Shown in pieces: positions 25,203 to 34,462 of a stretch of 64,000 nt of DNA. The notes under the pieces are model-generated. The model saw only the letters and a list, made by a program, of their open reading frames with translations. It did no database searches and was not told the origin of the DNA. A program made the translations under genes and the position numbers. Position 1 is the stretch's first letter; each line of letters begins with the position of its first letter. Origin of the DNA: Bryobacterales bacterium F-183 (lineage in GTDB: Bacteria; Acidobacteriota; Terriglobia; Bryobacterales; Bryobacteraceae); the NCBI GenBank assembly GCA_016865505.2, contig AP025252.1, positions 5,478,137-5,542,136 of the forward strand, read 5' to 3'.

Positions 25203-28200
25203 ATGCTGTACAAAATAGTCTCGCTGTTTGTTATCAGTAGTACCTTCCTTTTCTCCCAATCCACAGCAGGTCTCGGCGGCATCAATGGCGTAGTCACAGA
25301 CGCCAGCGGCGCGGCTGTACCGAAGGCAAATGTCACCGTCGAGAACGACGCCAAAGGCATCCGCCGTGCGCTAACCACCAACGACGCGGGTATCTTCAAT
25401 GTCCCGTCCCTTATCCCGGCCGAAGGCTACTCTGTACGAGTAGAAGCCGCTGGGTTCAGCGCTTATGAAGTGAAGAACATCACGCTGCAAGTAGGCCAGA
25501 ACCTTGGCCTCACCGTGAACCTTCAGGTACAGGCCGCCAACCAGACCGTCGACGTCACCGCCCAGGCGCCCATCGTCGAATCCACCAAAACCGGTATGTC
25601 GCAAACCGTCAACCAAAAGCAGATTGACGAGTTGCCGATCAACGGTCGCCGCGTGGACTCCTTCGTACTGCTGGCCCCGGCCGTCGTGCCGGATGGCACC
25701 TTCGGTCTCGTCAGCTTCCGCGGCATCGCCGGCGGCAACAGCTTCCTCACCGACGGCAACGACACCACCAATCAGTTTTACAACGAGAACGCCGGCCGCA
25801 CGCGCATCTCTTCGCAGATCTCGCAGGACGCCGTGCAGGAATTCCAGGTGCTCACCAATGGCTACTCCGCAGAGTTCGGCCGCGCCTCTGGTGGCGTCAT
25901 CAATACCGTCACCCGGTCCGGCGGCAACCAGACCCACGGGACCGCGTACTGGTTCTTCCGCAATCAGGACTTCAACGCGCGCGACAGCTACTCCGCCACC
26001 AACCCTCAGGAACGCCGCGATCAGTTCGGCGGCTCTCTGGGTGGCCGCATCATCAAGGACAAGCTGTTCTACTTCGGCAACGTCGAACTGACCCGTCGCG
26101 ACTTCCCGCTGGTCAACCGCCTCGTCAACCCGAATCTTTTCAATGCCAACGGCGCGTTCATTGCGGCCTGCTCGTCGCCCGCCGCCGCTTGCCAGACAGC
26201 CTACAACGCGATCTTCACCCGTCAGTTCCAGACTCTGGACCGCAGCGCGGACTCCGAACTCGCGTTTGCGAAGATCGATTGGCGCCCCACCGACCGTCAC
26301 TCCTTCGCCTTCTCCGGCAATTACTTGCGCTGGATCTCGCCCAACGGCATCCAGACCCAAGCCGTGTTGACCAATGGCAACGGCATCGGCAACAACGCCA
26401 ACTCGACCGTGCGTACCCGCTACGGCCGCGCCTCCTGGACGGCTGTCCCCACCAACACCACGGTGAACGAACTACGCTTCGGGTGGTTCAAAGATCGCCT
26501 GTTTGACGATGTCAACAACGACCTGATCTCGCCCGCCACTGGACGCCTTGGCCTTTCCATTCAGGGCCAGTCGAACCTCGGCACAGCAGTCGATTATCCT
26601 CGCCTGAACCCCTCCGAGCAGCGCTTCTCCATCGCAGACTCTTTCAGTTGGACCCGCGGCAAGCACTCGATGAAGTTCGGCTTCGACATCGCCAACACCC
26701 AGGATTACTTCAATATCCTGCGCAACCAATTCGGCAGCTACAGCTACGGCACGTGGTCGGACTTCGTGCTGGACTTCAACCGCATCGACAATGGTGACGG
26801 CCGATTCCTTCGCCGCTGGCAGAGCTTCACCCAGACCGTCGGCAACCCGATCATCGACTTCACCACCAGAGACTACGCCTTCTTCGTGCAGGACCAGTGG
26901 CGCGCCACCCAGAAGCTGACGCTGAACTACGGTGTCCGCTATGACTACTCGCAGCTGCCGCAACCGGAAAATCCCAACCGCGACTACCCGGCCACCGGCA
27001 TCATCCGCTCGCCCGGCAAGAACTTCGCACCGCGCTTTGGCCTTGCCTACGCACTGAACGACAAGACCGTCATCCGCACCGGTTATGGCATCTTTTACGC
27101 CCGCTTCCAGGGCGGCTTGCTGCAAACCGTGATCCTCGGCAACGGCAGCTACCAGCCGTCAGTGCTGCTGCAGAACGGCGATGCTCGCGGACCCCAGTTC
27201 CCGAACATCCTGCCTTCCAACGCCTCGGGCCTCCCCGGTGGTGCAATCAGCCTCAACCTCACCAGTTCCGACTTTCGCAACCCCTACACGCAGCAGTGGG
27301 ACTTCGCCATCGAACGCCAGCTTGCCTACAACCTGGGCATGACGGTGAACTACATCGGCTCCCGCGGCGTGGCCCTCACCACCGTGCGTGACCTCAACAT
27401 CGGTGCGCTCGGCGCCCCTGTGACCTACCGCATCTTGGATGCTGCCGGTAACCAGACCGGCACGTTCTCGACGCCCGGTTACTACACGGCAAACCGCGTA
27501 GACACCCGCTACCAGCGCATCAATCAGATTGAGAACGGCGGCAACAGCTACTACCACGCGCTCGCCGTACAGCTGCAAAAGCGTATGTCGCGCGGCTTCC
27601 AGGCTTCGGTGGCCTACACCTGGTCGCATGCCATTGACACCGCCAACCAGCAGGGTGGCAACAACGCGATCTTCTTCAGCTCACCATTCTCCACCTACAA
27701 CGGCGACTACAGCGCCGACAAGGGCACCTCAAGCCTCGACCAGCGCCACCGCGCCGTGTTGACCTCGGTGTGGGAACCGCAGTGGGGCAAGCAGTCCTCG
27801 AACGCATTCGTGAAGTACGTAGTGGCCAACTGGCAGTTCTCGCACTTGACCACGCTCGCTTCCGGTCAGCCGGTCACAACCACCATGCGCGTCGTCGGCT
27901 CGCCCTTCACGGGTGCGGCCTTCAACACCAGCCTCAACGGCTTCGGTGGCTCCAGCCGCGTACCGTTCCTGCCCTTCTCGAACCTCAACCTCGACCCGAT
28001 TTACCGGGCCGACGTTCGCGTCACCAAGATCCTGCGCTTTACCGAGCGTGTGAACATGGCGCTGAACTTTGAAGCATTCAACGTGTCGAACTCGCAGTAC
28101 AACACGGGCATCATTACCGAAGCCTTCAACGCTTCTGGCGGCGTGATCCGTCCCAGCAACGGTTTGGGCAACGGAACAGCGTCCCAGGGCTTCCCCGACG

Positions 28201-28247
28201 GTACCAACGCCCGTCGAGCCCAGGTCAGCGCCCGCTTCGTGTTCTAA
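25203..28247 (+). CDS. TonB-dependent receptor with carboxypeptidase-regulatory domain (Oar-like), 1
   Basis: A 1014-residue outer-membrane protein. The signal peptide (MLYKIVSLFVISSTFLFSQ) is followed by a carboxypeptidase-regulatory Ig-like domain at about 27-105 (GINGVVTDASGAAVPKANVT). Next are a plug domain (about 120-240, IDELPINGRRVDSFVLLAP, FLTDGNDTTNQFYNENAG) and a long beta-barrel ending in Phe (QVSARFVF), the usual barrel sorting signal. An AGAGG lies 5 bases before the ATG. These receptors are numerous in Acidobacteria, and the ligand is usually oligosaccharide or peptide, unknown here. A perfect terminator follows. The gene lies next to an esterase, consistent with glycan uptake, but that link is inference. 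Confidence 0.95.
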   Translation: MLYKIVSLFVISSTFLFSQSTAGLGGINGVVTDASGAAVPKANVTVENDAKGIRRALTTNDAGIFNVPSLIPAEGYSVRVEAAGFSAYEVKNITLQVGQNLGLTVNLQVQAANQTVDVTAQAPIVESTKTGMSQTVNQKQIDELPINGRRVDSFVLLAPAVVPDGTFGLVSFRGIAGGNSFLTDGNDTTNQFYNENAGRTRISSQISQDAVQEFQVLTNGYSAEFGRASGGVINTVTRSGGNQTHGTAYWFFRNQDFNARDSYSATNPQERRDQFGGSLGGRIIKDKLFYFGNVELTRRDFPLVNRLVNPNLFNANGAFIAACSSPAAACQTAYNAIFTRQFQTLDRSADSELAFAKIDWRPTDRHSFAFSGNYLRWISPNGIQTQAVLTNGNGIGNNANSTVRTRYGRASWTAVPTNTTVNELRFGWFKDRLFDDVNNDLISPATGRLGLSIQGQSNLGTAVDYPRLNPSEQRFSIADSFSWTRGKHSMKFGFDIANTQDYFNILRNQFGSYSYGTWSDFVLDFNRIDNGDGRFLRRWQSFTQTVGNPIIDFTTRDYAFFVQDQWRATQKLTLNYGVRYDYSQLPQPENPNRDYPATGIIRSPGKNFAPRFGLAYALNDKTVIRTGYGIFYARFQGGLLQTVILGNGSYQPSVLLQNGDARGPQFPNILPSNASGLPGGAISLNLTSSDFRNPYTQQWDFAIERQLAYNLGMTVNYIGSRGVALTTVRDLNIGALGAPVTYRILDAAGNQTGTFSTPGYYTANRVDTRYQRINQIENGGNSYYHALAVQLQKRMSRGFQASVAYTWSHAIDTANQQGGNNAIFFSSPFSTYNGDYSADKGTSSLDQRHRAVLTSVWEPQWGKQSSNAFVKYVVANWQFSHLTTLASGQPVTTTMRVVGSPFTGAAFNTSLNGFGGSSRVPFLPFSNLNLDPIYRADVRVTKILRFTERVNMALNFEAFNVSNSQYNTGIITEAFNASGGVIRPSNGLGNGTASQGFPDGTNARRAQVSARFVF

Positions 28248-28276
28248 ACCAACCGCGACAAGCCCAACCCAAACCC

Positions 28277-28311
28277 AAAGGCCCCTCCGAAACGAGGGGC
28301 CTTTCCCTTTT
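28277..28311 (+). terminator. Rho-independent terminator of the first TonB receptor gene
   Basis: A perfect 11-base stem AAAGGCCCCTC (28277-28287) / GAGGGGCCTTT (28294-28304) with loop CGAAAC, followed by CCCTTTT. It lies 30 bases past the receptor stop and abuts the stop of the convergent acyltransferase gene at 28311, so it may serve both strands. Confidence 0.9.
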
Positions 28312-29156
28312 CAGTAGATTGAGGGCTCACCCGGCGGGCGCGTCTTCCATCGGCGATGCAGCCACAGCCATTGATCGGGATGCTCGCGGATCACAGACTC
28401 AATCACTGCGTGAATCGCCCGCGTATCCGCGTCTGCATCGCCAGTCATCTCGACCAGCGGGTAAAACTTCAGCACATACCTCTGCGTGCTCTCGTTCCAC
28501 AGCGCGAACCCTGGGATCACAGCCGCCCCCGATCGTGCAGCGAGCCGCGCAAACGCCGTACCCGCACAGGCTGGAACTCCAAAAAAGTTGATAAAGGTTC
28601 CCTCGGCGAGGCCAACATTCTGGTCAATCAAAATGCCTACCGGCTCGTTGCGCTTGAGTGCCTTGAGGATGTCGCGAACCGCGTCTTTCTTGGCGATAAC
28701 GTTGTTACCGGTCCACGCGCGACGCTCTTCGACAATCGCATCCACATGCCGGTTGTCGAGCGGACGCACCATCACGTGCATAGGCTCAGTCATCAACGAA
28801 TGCGCAATCGCCGAAAGCTCCCAGTTGCCCAAATGCGCGGTCGCAAACAGAACACCCTTGCCACGACGCTTGGCCTCTTCATAGTGCTCGAAGCCTTCGT
28901 ACTCGATGATGTCGCGAATGTTCTCTCGGTTCAGCGATGGCACCCTCGCAACCGCTGCCAACACGCGAGCGACGGACCGAAACACGCCATCCACGATCTC
29001 AGGCCGATCTGCCATCCCTGCGATCTCAAGGTTCCGCAGCGCCGTGCGCCGTAGCTTCGGCACGGCCAGATCCAAAAGCTTGGCGTACACTCGCGCCAGC
29101 GCAGGCACACGCGCCATGCTCCACAGCATCAGCCGTACCAGCGTTGCCAGTGCCAC
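28311..29156 (-). CDS. Lysophospholipid acyltransferase (LpxL/HtrB family)
   Basis: A 281-residue membrane-associated acyltransferase of the lipid A biosynthesis lauroyl/myristoyl transferase type. The catalytic H-x4-E motif is His108/Glu113 in ATAHLGNWELSA. A further family block is IDQNVGLAEGTFINFFG, followed by LAARSGAAVIPGFALW and QWLWLHRRWKTRP at the C-terminus. The N-terminal hydrophobic stretch would dock it to the inner membrane. It follows mnmA by 2 bases, so it is co-transcribed with a tRNA-thiolation gene pair. Whether it acts on lipid A or another lipid cannot be told here. Confidence 0.9.
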   Translation of the reverse strand: MALATLVRLMLWSMARVPALARVYAKLLDLAVPKLRRTALRNLEIAGMADRPEIVDGVFRSVARVLAAVARVPSLNRENIRDIIEYEGFEHYEEAKRRGKGVLFATAHLGNWELSAIAHSLMTEPMHVMVRPLDNRHVDAIVEERRAWTGNNVIAKKDAVRDILKALKRNEPVGILIDQNVGLAEGTFINFFGVPACAGTAFARLAARSGAAVIPGFALWNESTQRYVLKFYPLVEMTGDADADTRAIHAVIESVIREHPDQWLWLHRRWKTRPPGEPSIY

Positions 29157-29158
29157 TG

Positions 29159-30262
29159 TTAGTCGATCCAGCCGCCGCCCAACACAACATCGCCGTCGTA
29201 CATCACGGCCCCCTGCCCCGGCGTAATCGCCCGCTGGGGTTCATCAAACCGAACCTCAACCCGAGCAGGATCACTCGTCGGCATCACGGTTGCAGGCGCT
29301 GGCAAGTGCTTATTGCGGATGCGCACCGTCGCGCGAACCGGCGCCGTGATGGGCGCAACTGAAATCCAATTGACGTCCTTCACAGCCATATTCGTGCGCA
29401 GCAGCGAATCGCCGGAACCAACGATCACACGCTGTGTCGCAGGCTCGGTCGCAATCACGTAGAGTGGCTCTTTCGCCGCGATACCCAAGCCTTTGCGCTG
29501 CCCGACCGTGTAATGATGCACGCCGGAATGCTCGCCCAACACCGTCCCTTGCTCCGAGACAATCTCGCCGGTCGCCTGAGGAGGCGTGATCCCCTGCTCC
29601 TTGAAATAGCTATCAATAAACGCCGCGTAGTCGCCGTTCGGCACAAAGCAGATCTCTTGCGAATCCGGCTTCGAATAGATCGGGACGTTCAACTCGCGCG
29701 CCAACTCTCGCACCTGCGGCTTGGTCATCCCGCCCAACGGAAACAGCGTACGTGATAACTGCTGCTGGGTCAGGCCGAACAGAAAGTACGTTTGGTCCTT
29801 CGCGCTATCCACGGCCCGCTTCATGCGGTACCGGCCCGAAGCCTCGTGATAGTCAATCTGCGCGTAATGCCCTGTGGCTACATAATCCGCGTGTACGCCT
29901 GCGGCCATCTCCAAAAACTGGTCGAACTTGATGTGGTTGTTGCAAAGCGTGCATGGAATCGGCGTACGCCCTGCCAGATACTCATCGATAAACGGCTTCA
30001 CCACCTGCTGCTCGAACCGCTTCTCGAAGTTCACCACGTAATACGGTATGCCAAGCTTCTCGGCAACGTACCGTGCGTCGTACACATCATCGAGCGAACA
30101 GCACCGCCCTGTCGGACCATCGGGCACCAATTCCGGCAGACGCCGCTGGTTCCACAACTGCATCGTCATGCCGACAATGTTCTTGCCGTCGCGATGCAGC
30201 ATGGCCGCAACGGTCGACGAGTCGACGCCGCCCGACATCGCTACTGCTGTGAGCTCAGACAT
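29159..30262 (-). CDS. mnmA: tRNA-specific 2-thiouridylase MnmA
   Basis: A 367-residue enzyme that installs sulfur at position 2 of U34 in Lys, Glu and Gln tRNAs, using ATP and a persulfide donor. The PP-loop SGGVDS is at 10-15. Catalytic cysteines are Cys107 in CTLCNNHIKFD and a second in SKPDSQEICFVPNGDY. The central KDQTYFLFGL and C-terminal HHYTVGQRKGLGI blocks are typical. I chose the ATG at 30262, which overlaps the cysteine desulfurase stop by 8 bases and places MSELTAVAMSGG at the family N-terminus. Its neighbour supplies the sulfur, so the pair forms a working tRNA thiolation unit. Confidence 0.97.
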   Translation of the reverse strand: MSELTAVAMSGGVDSSTVAAMLHRDGKNIVGMTMQLWNQRRLPELVPDGPTGRCCSLDDVYDARYVAEKLGIPYYVVNFEKRFEQQVVKPFIDEYLAGRTPIPCTLCNNHIKFDQFLEMAAGVHADYVATGHYAQIDYHEASGRYRMKRAVDSAKDQTYFLFGLTQQQLSRTLFPLGGMTKPQVRELARELNVPIYSKPDSQEICFVPNGDYAAFIDSYFKEQGITPPQATGEIVSEQGTVLGEHSGVHHYTVGQRKGLGIAAKEPLYVIATEPATQRVIVGSGDSLLRTNMAVKDVNWISVAPITAPVRATVRIRNKHLPAPATVMPTSDPARVEVRFDEPQRAITPGQGAVMYDGDVVLGGGWID

Positions 30263-31370
30263 GCACAGGAGCCAATCTATGTAAGTGATGCGCGGCCTGC
30301 GCCGTAGCTTCAATCAGCGCATCCACCTGCGCTTCAGTATTCGAACGTCCCAAAGAGATGCGCAGACAGGATCTTGCGTCCTCTTTGCTCAATCCCATCG
30401 CAGTCAGTACGTGTGACGGCTCAACAGCGCCGCTGGAACAGGCCGCGCCGCTCGATACCGCAAAGCCCTTCAGGTCCAGCGCGATCACCATCGGCTCACC
30501 TTCAATACCTTCAAAGCGGATGTTCGACGTATTGGGCACCCTCGGCGACCCGGCACAGTTCACAGACGCAAACGGCACACGCTCCAACACCCCACGTTCC
30601 AACCGATCTCGCAACTCCGGCGACGGCAAACCCTGATCGAAAATCATCCGCGCCGCACGACCCAAAGCCACTGCACCTGCGACATTCTCGGTCCCCGGCC
30701 GCCGATCCCGCTCCTGATGCCCACCAAACGTGCGAGGCTGCAACTTCACACCCTTGCGCACATACAACGCGCCAATGCCCTTGGGAGCGTACAGCTTATG
30801 TCCACTCACGCTGTATAGGTCAGCAACGGTCGCATCCACGGCGATCTTGCCCACTGCTTGCACACCGTCCACATGCAGCAACGCGCCCGCCGCGTGCGCC
30901 ACCTTCGCGATCTCGTCCAACGGCTGAATCACACCGGTCTCGTTGTTCACATGCATCACCGATACCAACGCTGTCTTACCGGGTCGAATTGCCTTGCGCA
31001 CATCGTCCGGATCCACAATGCAGGACGCACCAACCGGCACCACCGTCACATCCAGCCGCGAGCAAGGCTCCAGCACTGCAGGATGCTCGATCGCAGTAGT
31101 CACCACATGCTGACCTTCCCCAACGATTCCGAAAATCGCAAGATTGTTCGACTCTGTACCGCCCGAAGTCCAAACAATCTCCGTCGGGTGGCACTGCAGC
31201 AAAGCCGCCAGATCTCGCCGCGCGGACTCCAACTTTTGCTTTGCCGTCTGCCCAAAATGGTGGATCGAAGACGCATTCCCGAACTGCCCGGTGAGCATGG
31301 GAACAAACGCCTCCATCACCTCGGGCGATACTGGGGTTGTCGCGTTGTGATCGAAGTAAAAACGATCCAC
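30255..31370 (-). CDS. Cysteine desulfurase (NifS/IscS family)
   Basis: A 371-residue PLP enzyme that takes sulfur from cysteine to form a protein persulfide. Motifs are FDHNATTPV at the N-terminus, TSGGTESNN (phosphate binding), the cofactor lysine Lys192 in SVSGHKLYAPKG, and the persulfide Cys311 in SSGAACSSG, the short-loop form of NifS-like class I enzymes. It overlaps mnmA by 8 bases. In several bacteria such dedicated desulfurases feed MnmA directly. No iscU/iscA genes are near, so a role in tRNA thiolation rather than general Fe-S assembly is likely, by inference. Confidence 0.95.
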   Translation of the reverse strand: MDRFYFDHNATTPVSPEVMEAFVPMLTGQFGNASSIHHFGQTAKQKLESARRDLAALLQCHPTEIVWTSGGTESNNLAIFGIVGEGQHVVTTAIEHPAVLEPCSRLDVTVVPVGASCIVDPDDVRKAIRPGKTALVSVMHVNNETGVIQPLDEIAKVAHAAGALLHVDGVQAVGKIAVDATVADLYSVSGHKLYAPKGIGALYVRKGVKLQPRTFGGHQERDRRPGTENVAGAVALGRAARMIFDQGLPSPELRDRLERGVLERVPFASVNCAGSPRVPNTSNIRFEGIEGEPMVIALDLKGFAVSSGAACSSGAVEPSHVLTAMGLSKEDARSCLRISLGRSNTEAQVDALIEATAQAAHHLHRLAPVHV

Positions 31371-31388
31371 AACTCAATTTTAACAGCC

Positions 31389-32144
31389 ATGCCGGTTATC
31401 ACCCTCACCACGGACTTCGGCCTCTCCGACCACTTCGTCGGCACCATGAAGGGCGTCATCGCAGGCATCGCCCCCAAATCTACCGTCATCGACATCTGCC
31501 ACCTTGTAACGCCGCACAACATAGCGGAAGGTGCTTTCGTACTTTCGCAGGCGTACCGCTACTTTCCCAAGGGCACCATCCATGTCGCCGTGGTCGATCC
31601 AGGCGTCGGAACCCAGCGCCGGCCGATCCTCGCGCAAGCGAACGGACAGTACTTCATCGGCCCGGATAACGGCATTTTCAGCTTCCTCGAAAAAGTCAAA
31701 GTCCGCGCCATCGAGAACACCAGGTACTTTCTGCCGGCCCAAAGCAGTACCTTCCACGGCCGCGATATCTTCGCCCCCAGCGCCGCCCATCTCGCCGCAG
31801 GCCAAAAGCCCAAATCCTTTGGACCTCTGATCAACGATCCAGTCACCATCGACCTGTTCCCCAAGCAACTCACACGCAAGAAGTGGACGGGCCTCGTACT
31901 CAAGGTGGACCACTTCGGCAACCTCATCACCAACCTACCTGCCACCCTTGGCCGGGTGAAACAACTCACCATCGCAGACCGGACCCTCACCGAAACCGCC
32001 GCGACCTACCAACAGATGAGCGACACCACTCCCACGCTCATCGCAGGCAGTTCCGGCTATTTCGAAGTTTCCGTCCGCCAGGGCAGCGCGCAGGCAGCAC
32101 TTGGATGTGGGGCCGGGACACCGCTAGAATTAACCCTATGGTAA
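31389..32144 (+). CDS. SAM hydroxide adenosyltransferase (DUF62 family)
   Basis: A 251-residue protein of the family that includes fluorinase, chlorinase and SAM hydrolases. Typical blocks are ITLTTDFGLSDHFVGTMKG at the N-terminus, VHVAVVDPGVGTQRRPI, FIGPDNGIFS, FHGRDIFAPSAAHLA and VDHFGNLITN, then a C-terminal beta domain. Family members without the halogen signature use hydroxide to cleave SAM into adenosine and methionine. I chose the ATG at 31389, 18 bases from the divergent desulfurase start. An earlier in-frame start would run antisense through that gene. Its stop overlaps the next start (ATGGTAA). Confidence 0.93.
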   Translation: MPVITLTTDFGLSDHFVGTMKGVIAGIAPKSTVIDICHLVTPHNIAEGAFVLSQAYRYFPKGTIHVAVVDPGVGTQRRPILAQANGQYFIGPDNGIFSFLEKVKVRAIENTRYFLPAQSSTFHGRDIFAPSAAHLAAGQKPKSFGPLINDPVTIDLFPKQLTRKKWTGLVLKVDHFGNLITNLPATLGRVKQLTIADRTLTETAATYQQMSDTTPTLIAGSSGYFEVSVRQGSAQAALGCGAGTPLELTLW

Positions 32145-34462
32145 AGAAGTACCTCGCCGCGGCGGTCCTCGCCGGTGGCGTCGTTGCGCTCGCACAATCC
32201 AAGCACAGCCCCATCGACAAGTTCCGGCAAATGGAAGAGGTCTTCCCCACGCCGAACGAATACCGTAATGCCTCCGGAGCCCCCGGTCACAAATACTGGC
32301 AGCAAAAAGCGGACTACAAGATCAAAGTTGAGATCGACGACGCCACCCAGAAGCTGACCGGCTCGGAAACGGTCACCTACCACAACAACTCGCCGGACAC
32401 CCTCACCTATCTCTGGCTCCAACTGGACCAGAACATCTGGGACCCGAACTCCGACGCCATCACCACGCGCACCGCACCCAACTTCCGCCAACTCCCGTTC
32501 CGTAGTGCAGCCGCGCTCCTTCGCGATCCCTTCCCCGGCGGCTACAACATCCAAAGCGTCACCGACGCGACCGGCGGCAAACTGCCGTATACCATCGTCA
32601 AAACCATGATGCGTGTGGATCTCAAAGATCCACTGCTCCCCGGCGGCAAGTTCGTCTTCAACGTCAGTTGGGACTACAACATCACCAACTCCAAGTGGCT
32701 CCCCGGCCGAACTGGTTATGAGTTCTTCCAGAAGGACGGCAACTATCTCTACGCCATGGCGCAATGGTTCCCGCGCCTCGCTGCCTACTACGATGTCTAC
32801 GGCTGGCAGCACAAGCAGTTCCTCGGCCAGGGCGAGTTCACCTTGGAATTCGGCGACTATCAGGTAGAGATCACAGTCCCGAATGACCACGTGGTAGCCG
32901 CAACCGGCGTCCTGCAAAATCCCCAGCAGGTTCTTACCGCCAAGTGGCGCGAACGTCTGGAACAGGCCAAGAAGGCCACCAAGCCAGTCATGATCGTCAC
33001 CGAGGCGGAAGCGATCGAAGCCGAAAAAGGCAAGCCCACCGGCAAGAAGACCTGGATCTTCCACGCGCAGAACGTGCGCGACTTCGCCTTCGCCAGTTCC
33101 CGCAAGTTCATTTGGGACGCGCAGCTGCACACCGCTGGCGGCCACAACACCATGGCGATGTCCTTCTATCCGAAGGAAGGCAATCCGCTCTGGGAAAAGT
33201 ACAGTACCCAGGCCGTCATCCACACGCTCAACACCTACTCGCGTTACTCGTTCCTCTATCCGTACCCCACCGCGATCTCCGTCAACGGCGTCGTGAACGG
33301 CGGCATGGAATACCCGATGATCTGCTTCAACGGACCCCGTCCGCTCGAAGACAAGACCTACTCCTCGCGCACCAAGTACGGCCTGATTTCGGTCGTCATC
33401 CATGAGGTCGGCCACAACTACTTCCCCATGGTCGTCAACTCCGACGAACGCCAGTGGACGTGGCTCGATGAAGGCATCAACTCCTTCCTGCAGTACCTCA
33501 GCGAGCAGGAATGGGAAGAGAAGTACCCGTCGCGCCGCGGCGAACCCCGCAGCATCACCGAGTACATGACCAGCGACATCCAGGAGCCGATCATGACCAA
33601 TTCGGAAACGATCATCAATCTCGGCTCTAACGCCTATCACAAAGCGGAAGTCGGCCTGAACATCCTGCGCGAAACCATCCTCGGCCGTGAGCTCTTTGAC
33701 TTCGCCTTCCGCGAGTACTCGCGCCGTTGGAAGTTCAAGCGCCCCACCCCCTCGGACTTCTTCCGCACCATGGAGGACGCCTCCGGCGTGGACCTCGATT
33801 GGTTCTGGCGCGGCTGGTTCTACACCACCGAACACACCGACATCTCGCTGGAAAGCGTCAAGCTCTACTCGCTCGACACTCGCAATCCAGAAGTCGAAAA
33901 GCCGATCTCCAAAGCGCGCAAGAACGAGGAACCCGTCAGCATCTCCGAACAGCGCAACAAGACCCTCCACCGCCGCATTCAGGACTATCCGGAACTCGCC
34001 GACTTCTACAACAAGTTCGACGAATACGCTGTCACCGAAAAAGATCGTGCGGAATACAAGAAGTTCCTCGACACCTTGGAAGCCGACGAAAAGGCTGCCC
34101 TGGTACAGGGCTTCAACTTCTACGTGATGGACTTCAAGAACGTTGGTGGACTCGTAATGCCGCTCATCCTGCAGATCGAGTACACCGACGGCACCAGCGA
34201 TCTCCAGCGCATCCCTGCCGAGATTTGGCGCAAGAACAACGTTGCAGTTTCCAAGCTCCACGTCACGCGCAAAGAGATCAAGCAGATCACCGTCGATCCA
34301 TTCCTCGAAACCGCGGACACCGATCTCACTAACAACCACTTCCCCCGCAAGCCTGTAAAGAGCCCCTTCCAGCTCTTCAAAGACCGGAAGGAAACCAACC
34401 CCATGCAGGACCTGAAAGATCACGCCAAACCGCTGTCAGATTCCACCAGCGGCGCACAGTGA
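32138..34462 (+). CDS. Exported M1-family metallopeptidase
   Basis: A 774-residue protein. The signal peptide (MVKKYLAAAVLAGGVVALAQ) is followed by an N-terminal beta saddle (IKVEIDDATQKLTGSETVTY, TYLWLQLDQN). The substrate-anchoring GxMEN motif takes the form GGMEYP. Zinc ligands are HEVGH at 422-426 plus Glu445 in TWLDEGINSF, exactly the HExxH-x18-E spacing. The helical C-terminal part is poorly defined. Family members remove N-terminal residues from peptides. The variant motif suggests a distinct exopeptidase subgroup, and periplasmic peptide breakdown is likely. The start overlaps the DUF62 stop, and its own stop overlaps the next gene (GTGA), giving a three-gene coupled unit. Confidence 0.94.
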   Translation: MVKKYLAAAVLAGGVVALAQSKHSPIDKFRQMEEVFPTPNEYRNASGAPGHKYWQQKADYKIKVEIDDATQKLTGSETVTYHNNSPDTLTYLWLQLDQNIWDPNSDAITTRTAPNFRQLPFRSAAALLRDPFPGGYNIQSVTDATGGKLPYTIVKTMMRVDLKDPLLPGGKFVFNVSWDYNITNSKWLPGRTGYEFFQKDGNYLYAMAQWFPRLAAYYDVYGWQHKQFLGQGEFTLEFGDYQVEITVPNDHVVAATGVLQNPQQVLTAKWRERLEQAKKATKPVMIVTEAEAIEAEKGKPTGKKTWIFHAQNVRDFAFASSRKFIWDAQLHTAGGHNTMAMSFYPKEGNPLWEKYSTQAVIHTLNTYSRYSFLYPYPTAISVNGVVNGGMEYPMICFNGPRPLEDKTYSSRTKYGLISVVIHEVGHNYFPMVVNSDERQWTWLDEGINSFLQYLSEQEWEEKYPSRRGEPRSITEYMTSDIQEPIMTNSETIINLGSNAYHKAEVGLNILRETILGRELFDFAFREYSRRWKFKRPTPSDFFRTMEDASGVDLDWFWRGWFYTTEHTDISLESVKLYSLDTRNPEVEKPISKARKNEEPVSISEQRNKTLHRRIQDYPELADFYNKFDEYAVTEKDRAEYKKFLDTLEADEKAALVQGFNFYVMDFKNVGGLVMPLILQIEYTDGTSDLQRIPAEIWRKNNVAVSKLHVTRKEIKQITVDPFLETADTDLTNNHFPRKPVKSPFQLFKDRKETNPMQDLKDHAKPLSDSTSGAQ

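Noticed and set aside
32057-34423. 788-codon open frame antisense to the M1 peptidase
   Set aside because: The plus frame has a signal peptide and full zinc motif. The antisense frame has no domain, and its length follows from GC-rich third positions.
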